Source: Mantis religiosa (Eukaryota > Arthropoda > Insecta > Mantodea > Mantidae). From it: a stretch of 64,000 nucleotides of DNA. Under the pieces are notes generated by a model. It searched no databases and was not told where the DNA came from. It saw only the letters and a list, made by a program, of their open reading frames with translations. A program made the position numbers and the translations under genes. The DNA lies in the NCBI GenBank assembly GCA_030765055.1, contig CM060955.1:153716006-153780005 (forward strand), in the 5' to 3' direction. How positions within the stretch are numbered: the first letter of the stretch is position 1; each line of letters begins with the position of its first letter. Shown piece after piece: positions 11,811-22,979 of this stretch.

Positions 11811-12020
11811 TGTCGCGAACTCATTGTTGAGGTGAGGCGGCGTGAGGCGCCTTTATTCTAGCGCCGTCTTGATTGTTTGAAAACATTCTGGATAGTGAGA
11901 AATCTATAAAAACGGAACCGCCACCTGCCACTGGAAACTCGGTAATTGAACGCGTGTGCGTGAACAGATGTAAAAGTAAACTCTTTTGTGATCGATGAGC
12001 TTGTTAGTTGTATTATGTAT
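11811..12020 (+). mobile_element. Gypsy-type LTR fragment, cycle 1
   Basis: Starts TGTCGCGAAC and matches 46956-47160: 'cattgttgaggtgaggcg', 'agcgccgtcttgattgttt', a TATA-like 'ctataaaaac' and 'gaacgcgtgtgcgtgaacag'. The LTR 3' end and primer-binding site seen at 47240-47285 are missing. Compared with 36276-36414, an internal segment between 'gaggcggcg' and 'cgccttt' is deleted. Confidence 0.65.
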
Positions 12021-12650
12021 GACACTTTCCAACATAAATGCTTGCTTATTTTAGACGTTTATACTGCATAAAATACAATTTTTAATTATAAGTTACAACC
12101 TTAAACAAATTGTTAGAATATTTGTAAAACATAGGAACAAATGAAAGTATAACGTACAGTAAACGAATCCCAAATAAAAGGTATTTGACGAAACTCTAAG
12201 TTTCCTTTAAATAAAAATGTACAGTCAGCAGACGCTGTCTACTTTCAAGAGCGTCTAGAAGCAACTAAATAAGAAAGAGAGGTAGGCCTTGAGCAGCTCA
12301 AATGTCCCGTGTGTTTGCTGAGTAGCAGTGACTGACGCGACACATAGTGGAAATATACAGCACTGTAAAGTACGCGTGGGGTTTGATAGATGACGCGCAA
12401 TTTGTAATTGCTGTGCATATATCAATATTTCGTAGTTATTAAGCATACTTTAAAAAACGTTAGGACAGTAATGTTCTGCTTTGGTTCAAACCATGTTCCA
12501 AATGTGAATGAGAGTAAATAGTTGCTATATTACATATAAAAATAAAGACAGAGCGACAAGAAGTATTGTATCTGCGAACAAAAGTCTCCTAAGACTTATA
12601 TAAGGTCCATAATTCCAGCACAAATCAGTCATAATTGTAATGAACGACCG
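12021..12650 (+). repeat. Macro-repeat block W with core copy 5
   Basis: Matches 37260-37860 and 48010-48640: 'atgcttgcttattttagacg', 'cccaaataaaaggtatttga', 'aagagcgtct' and a variant core at about 12285-12450. The core dyad (12325-12338) reads GCAGTGACTGACGC, of which GCAGTGACTG keeps most of the alternative palindrome. The minus-strand frame 12255-12446 overlies the core and has no family. Confidence 0.7.
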
Positions 12651-13175
12651 AAACATTCCTCAGGTATCCATATTGAACGAAACGTGTTTGGTGACTTGAA
12701 TGTGAATCAGTTATCGAAAATATTATATAGCCTGTGCATCTGGAAAAATAGGACTTAACGTTGTTTCGGATTCAAAATACCGGAAATTTTATTGTGCTTT
12801 TTAGTGCGGCACTGAAAACGTGTTTAGTTTGGGTCATATTTCGGATATTGAGTTTATTGTTCAAATTCTATAACATCTGACATTCTCCAGAATCTTCGCA
12901 GTTTAACAAACTGAGGAAAATCGTCGACATGTCCTCAATAAGTTTCTCTTTCAATAACAAACTCTGCATACTGTATGTCTGAATTCTGTCACAACATGTA
13001 TCTACGATGAACAAATGATTTTATTAGTTAATATGTTCATGGAACAAATTCAATTAACAGTCGGGTTGTCGTAAATGGCGATGTAGCAAGTATTATTTGT
13101 ATGTTCCTAAATTTTATTTTATATTTTGGTTATTTCGGAACCTTTAAATAACTCTTGCTCTTCTGAGGTAAGAAA
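12651..13175 (+). repeat. Macro-repeat block X, cycle 1
   Basis: About 12810-13175 matches 565-950 and 48890-49270. The first 160 bases ('gaacgaccgaaacattcctc' and onward) have no counterpart that I found in the window. No gene. Confidence 0.7.
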
Positions 13176-13844
13176 TAAATGCAGAGATCGGAGAACTAAC
13201 TAAATTATTAAAGCTGTAAGTCTCCCATTTGTGCCTTGATGTAGGATAATGTTAGTTACGTAATGACGTCATAGCAATAACTTCTGATATCAAGTATCCT
13301 ACTGTTCGAAATTATGAATAAGATATTGTACAATCACTAGAACCCTACATTGGTGTACACTAACAGTGGTAACGTAAATAAAGTCTACACAAACAAGTAC
13401 GGGAGAATGTTATATTAGAACAAATGTAACATAAGATCTATTATACCCTTCGGTAGAAAAATATAAGTACAGCCGTAAACAAAACCAAGAGCAGCCGCTA
13501 ATATAATCCTAAATTAAAGATCTTCATTGAATGTTATTTTATATCAAATGTAACTTGGAAATTATCTCAGACTCTTGCTACAAATATGAATGTTTTGCCT
13601 AACCAAGATATCCCCATACATTCAGCACAACTTATCGGCACTGGAACAGATATCCCATATATTATGAATAACCAAATATGTGAATCAATGCATTATTTAT
13701 TGTGTATGCTCCAAAATTGTACAAGTTTAGGCTACATTTATTTGTCTTTACCTTGTTACTACATTGGCTTACATGACACTCTCGTCTTCTGCTCTGCCAG
13801 GTAGCTCTTAAACTCCATACCTCCTTGTTACTTAATTAGCCCCT
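13176..13844 (+). repeat. Macro-repeat block X2, cycle 1
   Basis: Collinear with 2050-2705 and 49270-49925 with scattered substitutions and small indels. The plus-strand frame at 13586-13804 is not kept open in the other copies. Confidence 0.75.
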
Positions 13845-14690
13845 TTCCTCCCGCATCTTCCTTTCTTATATTCTTGCCCATTTTTTTTTTACATTCTCTA
13901 AGAACTCGCCAGAACTTCTTACCTTCTTTCCTGCATTCCTGGTAACACTTGTATAACTACAATCGTCTTCTCTATTCTCTCCCATTTTTTCTCCCAAAAC
14001 TTGTTTCTCCATATTGCAAGCTCCTCGCATTCTGTTACATACTGTTTTATACTCTCTTTTCCCCCACACATTTCACAAATTCCCTTTTCCCTACCTCTTA
14101 TCTCCCTTAGGAATATTGTTCCTGTTCTCATCCAAGCTAGCCCTTCTCTCTTGTCTATTACAGTAATCTACATATGCTTCTCGTTCCCAACTTGTTTTTA
14201 TTTGTTTGTAAAATTGTAATTATTTCATATTTTCTAAACTTCCGCCTATTTCCTGCTTTTCGATATGTTCTATTCTGCAATTTACCAATTTACCCACATC
14301 ACTTGTATTCCTTTCCTCTATTCTCCATATTGTAAGCTCCTCGCATTCTGGTACAGAGTGTTCTATACTCTCTTTTCCCCCACACAGTTCACAAATTCCC
14401 TTTTCCCTACCTCTTATCCCTCTTAGGAATATTGTTCCTGTTCTAATCCAAGCTATCCCTTCTCTCTTGCCTATTGCAGTAATCTACATATGCTTCTCGT
14501 TCCCAATTTCTTTTTATTTGTTTGTAAAATTGTAATTATTTCATATTTTCTAAACTTCCGCATATTTCCTGCGATTATATATGTTCTATTCTGCATTTTA
14601 CCAATTTACCCACATCACTTGCATTCCTTTCCTCTAATCTCCATGTATCTCCCATTTCTACTTTTTCCATAATTCCTCCTATGGCTGCCC
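13845..14690 (-). pseudogene. LINE ORF2 3' fragment, locally duplicated
   Basis: Paralogue of 2706-3240. The minus-strand frame around 13919-14131 reads RTGTIFLREIRG then a CEMCGG...C tail, and downstream frames repeat the charged tail. From 14319 to 14690 the upstream part is present a second time: 'ctccatattgtaagctcctc' restarts after 'cctttcctctattctccat', where the single-copy paralogue at 2878-3240 has only one pass. The protein is broken by stops and has no RT core. Role: dead 3' end of a non-LTR retrotransposon. Confidence 0.65.
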
Positions 14691-14899
14691 CCCAACCATT
14701 TGTGTTTTCTTATCTTCTCTGCAATAACAAGATATAAAAAAGTATTTTCTTTTTTATGACTATAGTGTTCTAAACAAAAAGGAGCAGCTATAAATTAAAT
14801 ATTAGTATGATATAAATGTAAATAAAAATAAGATTAACTATTAATATAACTACTAATTAACTGCTGAAAAGATTAACTATCAAAGTAATCTATGAAAAC

Positions 14900-15060
14900 T
14901 GTAAAATGAAGGAAAAGGGAAAAACCTTATCCAGGTAACTTATTATGACCCAGATTCGAAGACGGGACCTCTGTACTATCTTCGCCGGCAAGTACTTTAT
15001 CTCAGCTATCTTTATTTGCCGGCTCTTTGTGTACACTAGCCGCACTTTCGTAGATAACGG
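14900..15060 (-). mobile_element. tRNA-derived SINE2, copy in block X2, cycle 1
   Basis: Same element and insertion site as 3440-3610, with the B-box-like 'cttcgaatctgg' and body 'aagttacctggataagg' on the minus strand. It was therefore inserted before the X2 block was duplicated. The sequence 15061-15340 is X2 without a gene. Confidence 0.65.
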
Positions 15061-15340
15061 GTTCGCGACAGTACATAAAGCAGCTCAAGTCCTTTCTTGT
15101 TCAAGATGTACTAAATGATAGACCAGATTCACTTAATCAGCAACAAATCTATGCTTTAGTTTCAAAGGCTTAATCTGCAGGATATCCCTGTGAGTTATCC
15201 TCGAAGATGCTGAACATTGGTATTCGCCCGACTTTTCAGTTTCGGTTTGCAGACAACAACTTTCTTTAAGATTCAGATGAAACCAAAACATATATTTTCC
15301 AGTAAAATCTTGATATTTAATTTTTGGTTAGACTTCATTT

Positions 15341-15570
15341 TCTCCTCTACCTACTATGTATGTAATACTTAACACTAAAAGAAAAGGCGACGAAGAAAAC
15401 CTGTACAAACCTGCAGTTCAAATGCCCCGCGTGTTTCTGAGTAGCTGTGACTACAGCGACACACAGTGGAAGTCTCATGCAACGTGAAGTACACGTAGAA
15501 TGTTATAGATGTCAGGCAAGTTGGAATTGCTTTCTATATATTAATATGTATTAGCAGTTGAGAAATTTTA
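15341..15570 (+). repeat. Core repeat copy 6
   Basis: Core with intact dyad GCTGTGACTACAGC at 15444-15457; starts block V of cycle 1. Confidence 0.8.
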
Positions 15571-17864
15571 ACATAACATTCTAAGAGTTATGCTTCATTT
15601 TCAATTAAAATGCTTCGTAAATCTGGGAAAAGTAAATTTCAACCACATTTTATATAGAAATCAATATACACCGACAACACTTATTGTGCCTCGAAACAAA
15701 AGTCCGCTATTAACCTGTACAAGTTTCAGAAGTTCAAACTTTCTTTTATATTTTTCACTGCTATAGAAGGCTACATTTGTGTATTTCTGATATGAAAACA
15801 ATTGGCGGGTGACTCTGTTTTTCGCTAGCGGATGGTAGTGTATTGTTGTGCTATAACGACCTTTCTGGACGAGGAATTTAAGAGTGTAATACGATTGTGT
15901 TTCTTCAGTTTAGGTGAGAAATCGACCTTCCTTTCCGGAAAAGGAGATGTGTAATTGCTCCATTTCTAGCATTTTATTAATTTTAGGTTCGTTTAAGATA
16001 GATTTATAACGCATGTGCTTTGAAGTTTCTCCAAGAAAGTGTGCAATAAGAAACTATAGACTTTCTTACACCCATAAACCTCCTTGTTGTTATGATGGCT
16101 ACTTAATCAATGCTGCCAACGGGCAAAAATAAACACCGCTACAGCAGCGAGGGAAGCGGGTTAATATAAGGCGAGGTTCAATATTTGTATATCTTTTTCA
16201 CTCACGTCCTTCAACTTTACGTCATATAGGACGATGAATGAAATGATGCTCAAATGAACCCAGAAATATGGAGAACGGTACAACTAATTCTGTGTGGACG
16301 CTATGGGTAAAAAGCAATTCATAGGTGTAAAGTGTGTGTGAGATACTCAAAGATATGAATATACAAGCTTAAGAATGTGCTATTGTGTTCTCTTGATGAC
16401 ATTATGTACTGAAATTGAATGTCCCAAAGTTTTCTTTTCCTTCCCATTCTTCCGCTGTGACAATCTTATTCATCCTCCAATTGCAGGCGATTAGCATTAG
16501 TTACCGCTCGGAATAAAAATGAAAACGGAAGTTTACAGAAACCTCTTCATTGAACAACTTACCATTTGACAATTTAAAGTGTCCACGCTTCAGTTAAAAG
16601 CAAAAGTTTTTATATGGCTTTGTAAAATAATTTCAAAATATTGACCCAATTCTCCGACGCTTACGTTACATGTTGGGGGACTATTGTGTGTTTAAATGAG
16701 ATGATGTTTGTCCTTGAACGATACTAGACGAGCAAGCAATCGGAGTCCTAATTGCATTCCCCGTAAGTGGCCAGCTGAATCCATCTCTAAAATGTGATCC
16801 ATGAGGAGGATATAGAGTAAGGTGTCTAACATAACCGTACAACTCCCGTATTTTAGCTCATATAGGTTTATAATACAACTAAATGAAGTACCAATATATT
16901 GTCACAATGCATCGTGACGTAAGCGCTGTGATGAACATCTTTATTGTTTGATATGTGTGCGTGTACGTATATTTGTAATTACTCAGAACTCAAATGTAAA
17001 CTTTTGACATGACATGATAAAAAAATTGTTATGAATTAGCCAAGGTGTTGTTAAATTCGAGAGAGATAGAGTAGACAGTACACTTCCTCTTGGCCTGAAG
17101 AATGCTGCATCGGTAAAACGGGTGTCCTCTCATTGTATACTTGTTTACAAATGGTTCGTAATGTCCATTTGCTCTAGAGAGTGCAAACCAATATTATTCA
17201 GTTGTTCTTCCGTTGGGAAAAGTGGGAAACGTGTATCAGCTGGATTAACCTGCAGTTGAAATGAGTCATGAGGTAAACCGCCCTCCCCCCTTATCACTTG
17301 CAATAGAGGCCAATTGAGTGAATGTGGGCACATATTATGTTGGAAACAGAAATATGCCTATAAACTGACTGATGTTCAACACTTATATACAAAGGAATCG
17401 ACAAGGTAACACAAGACTGGCTAAACTGCGTGAGACATGCAGATAAGTTACCAAAAAGACGACTTTTGGATCAAAACAGCACGTGACGAGATTTTAGTGC
17501 TTGTCATTATAAATGTTCAATACACGGACGAAAAGACAAAGACAATAACGAATTGTCTCTTGACGTAAGTGACATTCGCATATATATGGATGCGCCACTG
17601 GCAGTTCTTTTGATTAACAAAATAGGTAATACATAAAACAAGTGCATAAAATGCAATTGTGATTTCTACAACTGCATTATTACTAAAGTTCGGAAAATAC
17701 ATTTTGGGTTCCCTTACGGCTGACGCCAAGTAGACTAGGATAGTGTGCAACAGAGGGGGACATATGAAAATAGTTAGGGTAACGAGATGGCAGCACTGAG
17801 CAGGTTAACGCATCTGATTCGCTAGAGACCAGAACTCTACCCAACTGAAACACTTAATAGTGAG
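15571..17864 (+). repeat. Macro-repeat block V, first part, cycle 1
   Basis: Collinear with 4121-6389, and from about 16670 with 50089-51320. The minus-strand frames at 17145-17333 and 17517-17750 overlap similar frames in the other V copies (for example LQVNPADT and REPKM), but start and stop points differ and there is no known family, so a gene is not supported. Confidence 0.7.
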
Positions 17865-18510
17865 TAGCATACCTCGAAATACAAATGTTCTGCATCTTTC
17901 TAGAAAGCGTCCCAATCCACACGTTCTCTACAAGATCACTTTAAAAAAATGTTGATTTTATAAGAAGTTGTAAAGTTTTCATTAGACTGCCGTTGTGTGA
18001 GATATTTTATGACAAATGTACAGCTTGACAGTCGTCTCAGAAATGCTCTTTGTTCTGGATGACATTGTATAACTAGTAAACTGTAGGAGACAATAGAAAC
18101 TGTAGATCTTGTTAAAACAAAAATTTATATCAAAAGCTTTTATCGTGGAGTGAAAAATTTCTTATGTATTCCTTTTTATTTGTGTGAATTTATCAATAGG
18201 TTTATCAAATTAGGGGTTTTCATCGTTTGTTTTATCTATAGGTCATGCAGCAAAAGCAAAATGTCCCACATGCGACAGTTTTAAAATACTTTGCTCTACC
18301 TTAAAGTCTAACTCTCTTTCTTCTTCTTTATTTATAGACGCTATTGAAAGCTCAATACACCTTAATCTAACGTCTGCTGTGTGTAAGTTTTATTTAATAT
18401 AGCCTAGGTGTTTATCAACCACCTGTTACTTAAGATTCATTTACTGTGCATAACACTTGAATTTTGTAATATGTTGTATAATTATTCTAAAAATTAGTTT
18501 AGTATTCTAG
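17865..18510 (-). repeat. Inverted copy of part of block Z inside block V, cycle 1
   Basis: On the minus strand it follows Z order: 'tagaattatt' near the LTR-distal end, then 'cagcagacgtta', 'aaataaagaagaagaaagag', 'acctatagataaaac', 'ttttaacaagatctaca', 'tttactagttatac' and 'tttgtcataaaatatctcac'. Direct Z copy: 10420-11065 in the same cycle. Confidence 0.75.
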
Positions 18511-18914
18511 CTTATAATATTAGTATTTTAATAGATACATGTAAGCCTTCTTTGTGTAATAATTACTAATTTTAGTAACTATTAGGTTTCTTTCTTATTA
18601 CTAGAAGAATCATTTGACACATCTGCCCTTTGTATGGTAGTAACAGAGTTATTGGTATCTTAAAAATATCTTATACATCTTTCTCTCTTGTCTTACATCT
18701 TTTAGATACAGTCATATCTTGAAGATCCATCAATTTATTCTCATTAAGGTAAGTATTATGTTCAGTATGGAATGGTTCAAAGATTTTTGATTGTTTTATT
18801 TACGTCCTGCAACATAAAGTCATATCCCAGGATGAATGACAGGAGTGAAATAAAGCTCACATAAACCGAGACAATGTCAATGTAATGTCTAGAAACAAAT
18901 AAAGAAGAAAGAGA
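18511..18914 (+). repeat. Block V tail, cycle 1
   Basis: Matches 7086-7439 and 52000-52370 and is related to the Y tail. No gene. Confidence 0.7.
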
Positions 18915-19085
18915 GGCAGACCTTGGGCATCTCAAATGTCCCGCGTGTTTCCTGGGTAGCAGATACTGCAGCAGCAGACAGTGGAATTCGCATGTAACGC
19001 GAAGTACACGTAGGATGTGACAGATGTCGCGGATGTTGTAGTTGCTATGTATATATCAATATGTCTTAAATATTAAGAATATTTT
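18915..19085 (+). repeat. Core repeat copy 7 (variant)
   Basis: The dyad site (18959-18972) reads GCAGATACTGCAGC; GCAG and CTGC still form a short inverted repeat although the central bases differ from the main type. Confidence 0.75.
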
Positions 19086-19612
19086 AAAAACATTAGGATA
19101 ATGATGTTTGATTTTGGTTCAAATAAATTTACTAAATACGAATGTTAGTTATTTGTAGCTCTATTACATATGAAAATCAAATTAGACTGACAAGAGGTAT
19201 TGTATTTTTGAACAAAAGCCTCCTAAGACTTATATAACCTACATAGTTCCAGAAATTTCTTTGTTATTTATTCGAGTTCATTAATATTATTTTTGACATG
19301 GTGTGGATACATCACATTTGGTACTAACAACATTCCTAACATTAGAGACATCCTGATTTTCATTTGAATTTAAATACTCTGTACAGATACAGCTGTAATA
19401 GACAAAGTTCTAAAATCGTGTGTCGTGCAGTATTTTGTGTAACTTTCCCACAAAAGTCACAGCATTTCTCGCTTCACACCGTAAATGGGGTTTGTGTGCC
19501 ATTTTTGCATGCACAAAAGTGCTTGGTTTTGATTTGCTTTCCCTGCACTTTGATTTTCTGTTGCATTGAGGCTCTCCATTGGCTATTATCTGTCATTCTT
19601 CAACATGGATAC
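19086..19612 (+). repeat. Lead-in to the hAT-like block, cycle 1
   Basis: Matches 37880-38270 and 54500-54840: 'gacatggtgtggatac', 'ctgtacag', 'taactttcccacaaaagtc', 'cattggctattatctgtc'. The frame at 19364-19615 has counterparts at 38081-38278 and 54647-54883 (shared VTFPQ/VAFPQ and QHFSLHT). It may be part of the hAT-like unit, but I cannot assign a function. Confidence 0.55.
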
Positions 19613-20892
19613 TAATACTTCCACATCTTCTGCAAACATAGAGGTGCACTTGCACGTATTTGCTTCCTGGTGGGGGTCAGGAATGTATGTTGGTACTCCT
19701 GTCTTTATTTATAATTCGAATTATTAGCTTACTGAAAACATTTGTTCATTTCAAGTTACACTGTTATGGTTAATGGTATCACCACGTCTTTTATGTGCAC
19801 TTACATAAATTTGGTGATCAGCTTAATCAGTTACCCTTTCCCTAGAACCATGGAAGAAAAGGTGCATAATAACAACAGGTTAGGCTAACTCCAGAACTAA
19901 GCATAAAACAGTATGGAAAATTGAGTGAGAAATTACGCCTACACCAGGCACTTTAACCCCAAAGTGTATGAGCATAAGTGTGTATGTGGATGTCAAGAAA
20001 GAAATGCTCTGTTCTACTTTCCATGTCTGCTCTTCGGAAACAATGATGTTTGGAGCACAACTGGAGTGACAGATTTAGGTCATCCAATTATGCGTATTAG
20101 TAAGCATAAACTAAACGTAAAGCATTTAAATAATGTACTAGATTAAAGTGCTTTGGACAATATAAACATTACGACACAGTTAAGTCGTGCATATCAGGAG
20201 TGAGACTGAAACATAACCAGCAATTTGGAAAAAACAGACAAGTGCTATCACGTATAATTGATTGCATTTTGTTGTCAATGGGGAAGAGAATTGTCTGTAA
20301 GATGAAGGATTTTAACACCAGAGCCATTAAGGAGTTCTGCAATAGAAAGGACCGCCGCATGGACTTCATACTTCGACATTAAGTAAGACCGTAACCTTGT
20401 AGCACACTCCTAATTTTATGCACCAGGCGCCACTGTGTATAGCTGCTTTTCATTAGTTCATTGTGACTCCGTATTATGTCTCTTTTAGTGCACTATCTCT
20501 ATAAATCCTTAAAGTGAGCTGAGTTCAAAAAACTTCGTCAGGGGTAGCGAATGTATTGAAATAAATAATATTAAAAGCCACAACAAAAAATTAGTTTTGT
20601 AAATATTGTACTATATATTAAAAATGAGAATCTAATGCACAATGAAATAATCCGAAATAAAAGGTATTTAATGAAAACCTAGGCTTTATTCAAATAAAAG
20701 TTTACAGCCAGCAGGCTTTGAACCTACCAGAGCGTCAATAAACAAATAAAGAAGATGAAAGAGAGGTGGTCCTAAAGTAAGTTTCATAACAAGTCTAGTT
20801 AACAGGTGTAGTAAGATTTTGTGTATCTCTAACCGTTTCCGAGTGGTGCCAAGTGATGCCGAACATGGCCATTCACTGTAAATTACACATAT
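19613..20892 (+). repeat. 1.28-kb direct repeat, left copy flanking the gypsy element
   Basis: From 'acttccac' to 'taaattacacatat' this copy matches 26115-27393 along its whole length. The gypsy element starts exactly after it. It contains the hAT-like fragment and the module 'cctaggctttattcaaata' at about 20675. Confidence 0.8.
19820..20382 (+). pseudogene. hAT-like TTF-zinc-finger protein, N-terminal fragment
   Basis: The frame at 19925-20146 contains HFNPKVYEH, CVCGCQERNALFYFPCLLFG, TGVTDLGH and ISKH. This is the pattern of the TTF-type zinc finger found at the N-terminus of hAT-superfamily transposases and the ZMYM1/ZNF862-like proteins derived from them. It should bind DNA through Cys/His residues. 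A stop follows LNNVLD; the same frame goes on with LDNINI...LSRAY, and after a frameshift 20200-20382 adds NRQVLSRIIDCILLS and a tail ending DFILRH. The DDE/RNase H-like catalytic region and the C-terminal dimerisation domain are absent in every copy, so only about the first quarter of such a protein is present. A splice-acceptor-like tract precedes the frame in sister copies (38490, 55080). Confidence 0.7.
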
Positions 20893-21099
20893 TGTGACTT
20901 TGTGGGTTCGTGAAATAAAACTACAAAACACAAAAGCTACACTTTATTCTCCTCGAAATACACTGTTCACCATTACAAATTTGCTAGCTAACCTCAAACT
21001 GTTTATTTTACCTCCAAACTACGCTCAACTGTCTCTCACTTCCGGTAACGATCGGCTTTCATTTTTCATCGGCTTCGCGAGACTACCGCCAGGGTGACA
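20893..21099 (-). mobile_element. Candidate 3' LTR of the gypsy element
   Basis: On the minus strand it starts TGTCACCCTGGCGG just after a polypurine tract and ends AACCCACAAAGTCACA at the junction with host repeat, so it is about 207 bp. An 'aataaa' poly(A) signal lies in its second half. The end motif is shared with the LTR at 46956-47263 and with the 5' LTR. Similarity to the 5' LTR in between is patchy, so the start is less certain than the end. Confidence 0.6.
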
Positions 21100-22460
21100 C
21101 TGCTCCCTCCTCAAGGCTGGTCGTCTCGAACAGCGCCTTCGTAGGGCGCTGGCCAGGCGATCCAGGTGTACCACCAACATCTTTCCTCGGGGCACCTTCT
21201 GGATGTGGTAGACAACGTCGTTAATCCTCTTCACCACACGGTACGGTCCTTGCCATAACTGCTGAAGCTTCGGGCAGCGTCCCTTGGTCCGGGTCGGGCG
21301 GTACAACCAGACCAGGTCACCTTGCTGGAACCCTTGGCTGTTGGCTTGCCTGTCATATCTGGTCTTTATGCAGTCGCTCGCCTTCTGGATGTTCTGGCGA
21401 GCCATCTCGTGCATGTCGTGCAGGTGGTTCACCAAGTACTCCACATACCCGGTCGCTGGCTGTTTCACCCCCGGAGGGCTACCAAAAGCCAGGTCACAGG
21501 GGAGGCGTAACTCTCCGCCGAACATTAAGCTGGCTAGCGTGATCCCCGTGGTGACATGTGTTGATGAGCGGTAGGCCAGCAAGAACAGTGGCATCTTGAC
21601 GTCCCAGTCTCGCTAATGGCTGGCCACGACCTTCCTCAAATGTTCCTTTAAGGTGTTGATGTACCTCTCTACCATGCCATCCGACTGGGGATGTAGAGGT
21701 GTTCTGCCGGTCTTGTTAACCCCAAGTCTATCTAGTGCCTCCTTCATCAAGTTGGACTCAAAATTGGTGCCTTGATCACTGTGCAGCTCTAATGGCACCC
21801 CAAATCGGCAAAACACCTGCTCCACGAGGCAGTCTGTGATTGTCCTTGCCTCTTTGTTCGAGATGGCATACACCTCCGGCCACTTAGTGAAGTAATCCAC
21901 GACCTCGGTCGGATAGTGGGAACGGTCCCGCAATGTCAACGACGATCCGTTCGAATGGCACTCCGACGTTATACTATTGCATGCGACCCCGGCTCCTAAT
22001 ATGGGGGCCGCGACTCGCCGCGCACACGTGACAATTACGGCACCACCTCTGAGCGTCTGCTCGGAGCCTCAGCCAGTAGTAGCGCTGCCCTAGTTTGTCA
22101 ATCGTCCGTTTCGCTCCCAGGTGTCCCCCTGAAGTACCGGCGTGCACTTTTTCCAAGACTTCTGGGACCTTACTCCGGGGAAGTACCAACTGTTCTCTCT
22201 GCGTCTTCCCATCGGGTGATTCCCATACCCGGAACAGCACGCCCTCTCTGGTCTTCAGCGAGTCCCATTGGACCCAATAATACTTGTAGGTGGCGCTCCT
22301 CGAACTTGTCTCTGCCTGCACTTCTTTCAAGAGTGGCGTCAAGTCTTCGTCCGCCAGCTGCTCCCTCCTCAGGCCTGCGCTATCCCAGCCATCCGCAGAC
22401 ACTGCCGTCACTACTCGAACTGTTGCGGCACACTCCTTCTCCTCCACTCTTGTGCATTGG
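21025..22460 (-). pseudogene. pol: Gypsy pol: integrase region
   Basis: Integrase inserts the cDNA into the host genome. On the minus strand the H2C2 zinc-binding part (HAGTSGGHLG ... CRNCHVC) lies near 22000-22140. The catalytic core follows with first Asp in VVDIAGPFP, second Asp in LHSDQGTNF and Glu in DGMVERYINTL, and then a GPY-type C-terminal module (LWQGPYRVVKRI). The zinc-finger frame stops at 21974. The stretch around the first Asp has a deletion and frame change near 21910-21930, and an in-frame stop (VASH, stop, RDWD) sits near 21610-21612. The C-terminal frame ends at 21025, inside the candidate 3' LTR. All three catalytic acidic residues survive but not in one frame. Confidence 0.85.
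21100..21112 (-). other. Polypurine tract
   Basis: GAGGAGGGAGCAG on the minus strand, directly before the TG start of the 3' LTR, where plus-strand DNA synthesis is primed in LTR retrotransposons. Confidence 0.55.
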
Positions 22461-22979
22461 CCGCACTCTTCTGGACAGGGTCTTCGGGGCATAACGTCCG
22501 CGTTACCGTGGCTCTTCCCTGTGCGATGTTCCGAAGTGAAGTCGTACTCCTGCAGCCTCAGAACCCAACGTGCTGTCTGGCCTTCCAGGTTCTTAAAGAT
22601 CAATAGCCAGTTTAAGGCGGAATGGTCTGTCCTCAGGTGGAATAGTTGACCGTACAGGTACTTGTGGAAGTGCTCCAAGGTCTTTACTACCGCCAACAAT
22701 TCTCGTCATGTGACGCAGTAGTTCTTCTCTGCCTTGGATAGCGTCTTGATGTAGTAGGCTCTCACCCGCTCATGGCCGTCATGGATCTGCGATAGGACAC
22801 CTCCAATGCAATGGTCGCTGGCGTCGGTGTCCACAATGAAGGCGCCACCCAGTTGTGGGAAACACAAAATTTGGGGCACTGCACAGGGTCTCCTTTAGGT
22901 GCTGGAAAGCGTTTTCGGCATCCTCCGTCCACACATAAGGCCGGTGTTCCTCTGTCAGGCGGGTGAGGGGTTTTGCGAT
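22461..22979 (-). pseudogene. pol: Gypsy pol: RNase H region
   Basis: RNase H removes the RNA strand of the RNA/DNA hybrid. The minus strand shows DTDASDHCIGG, then a stop inside YCVT-stop-RELLAVV (about 22709), then HLRTDHSALNWLL, which holds the third acidic position, and EHRTGKSHGNADV at the end. It is out of frame with the preceding RT because of a small indel after YYRRFI (near 22997). The stop could arise from a single C-to-T change in an Arg codon. Confidence 0.8.
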
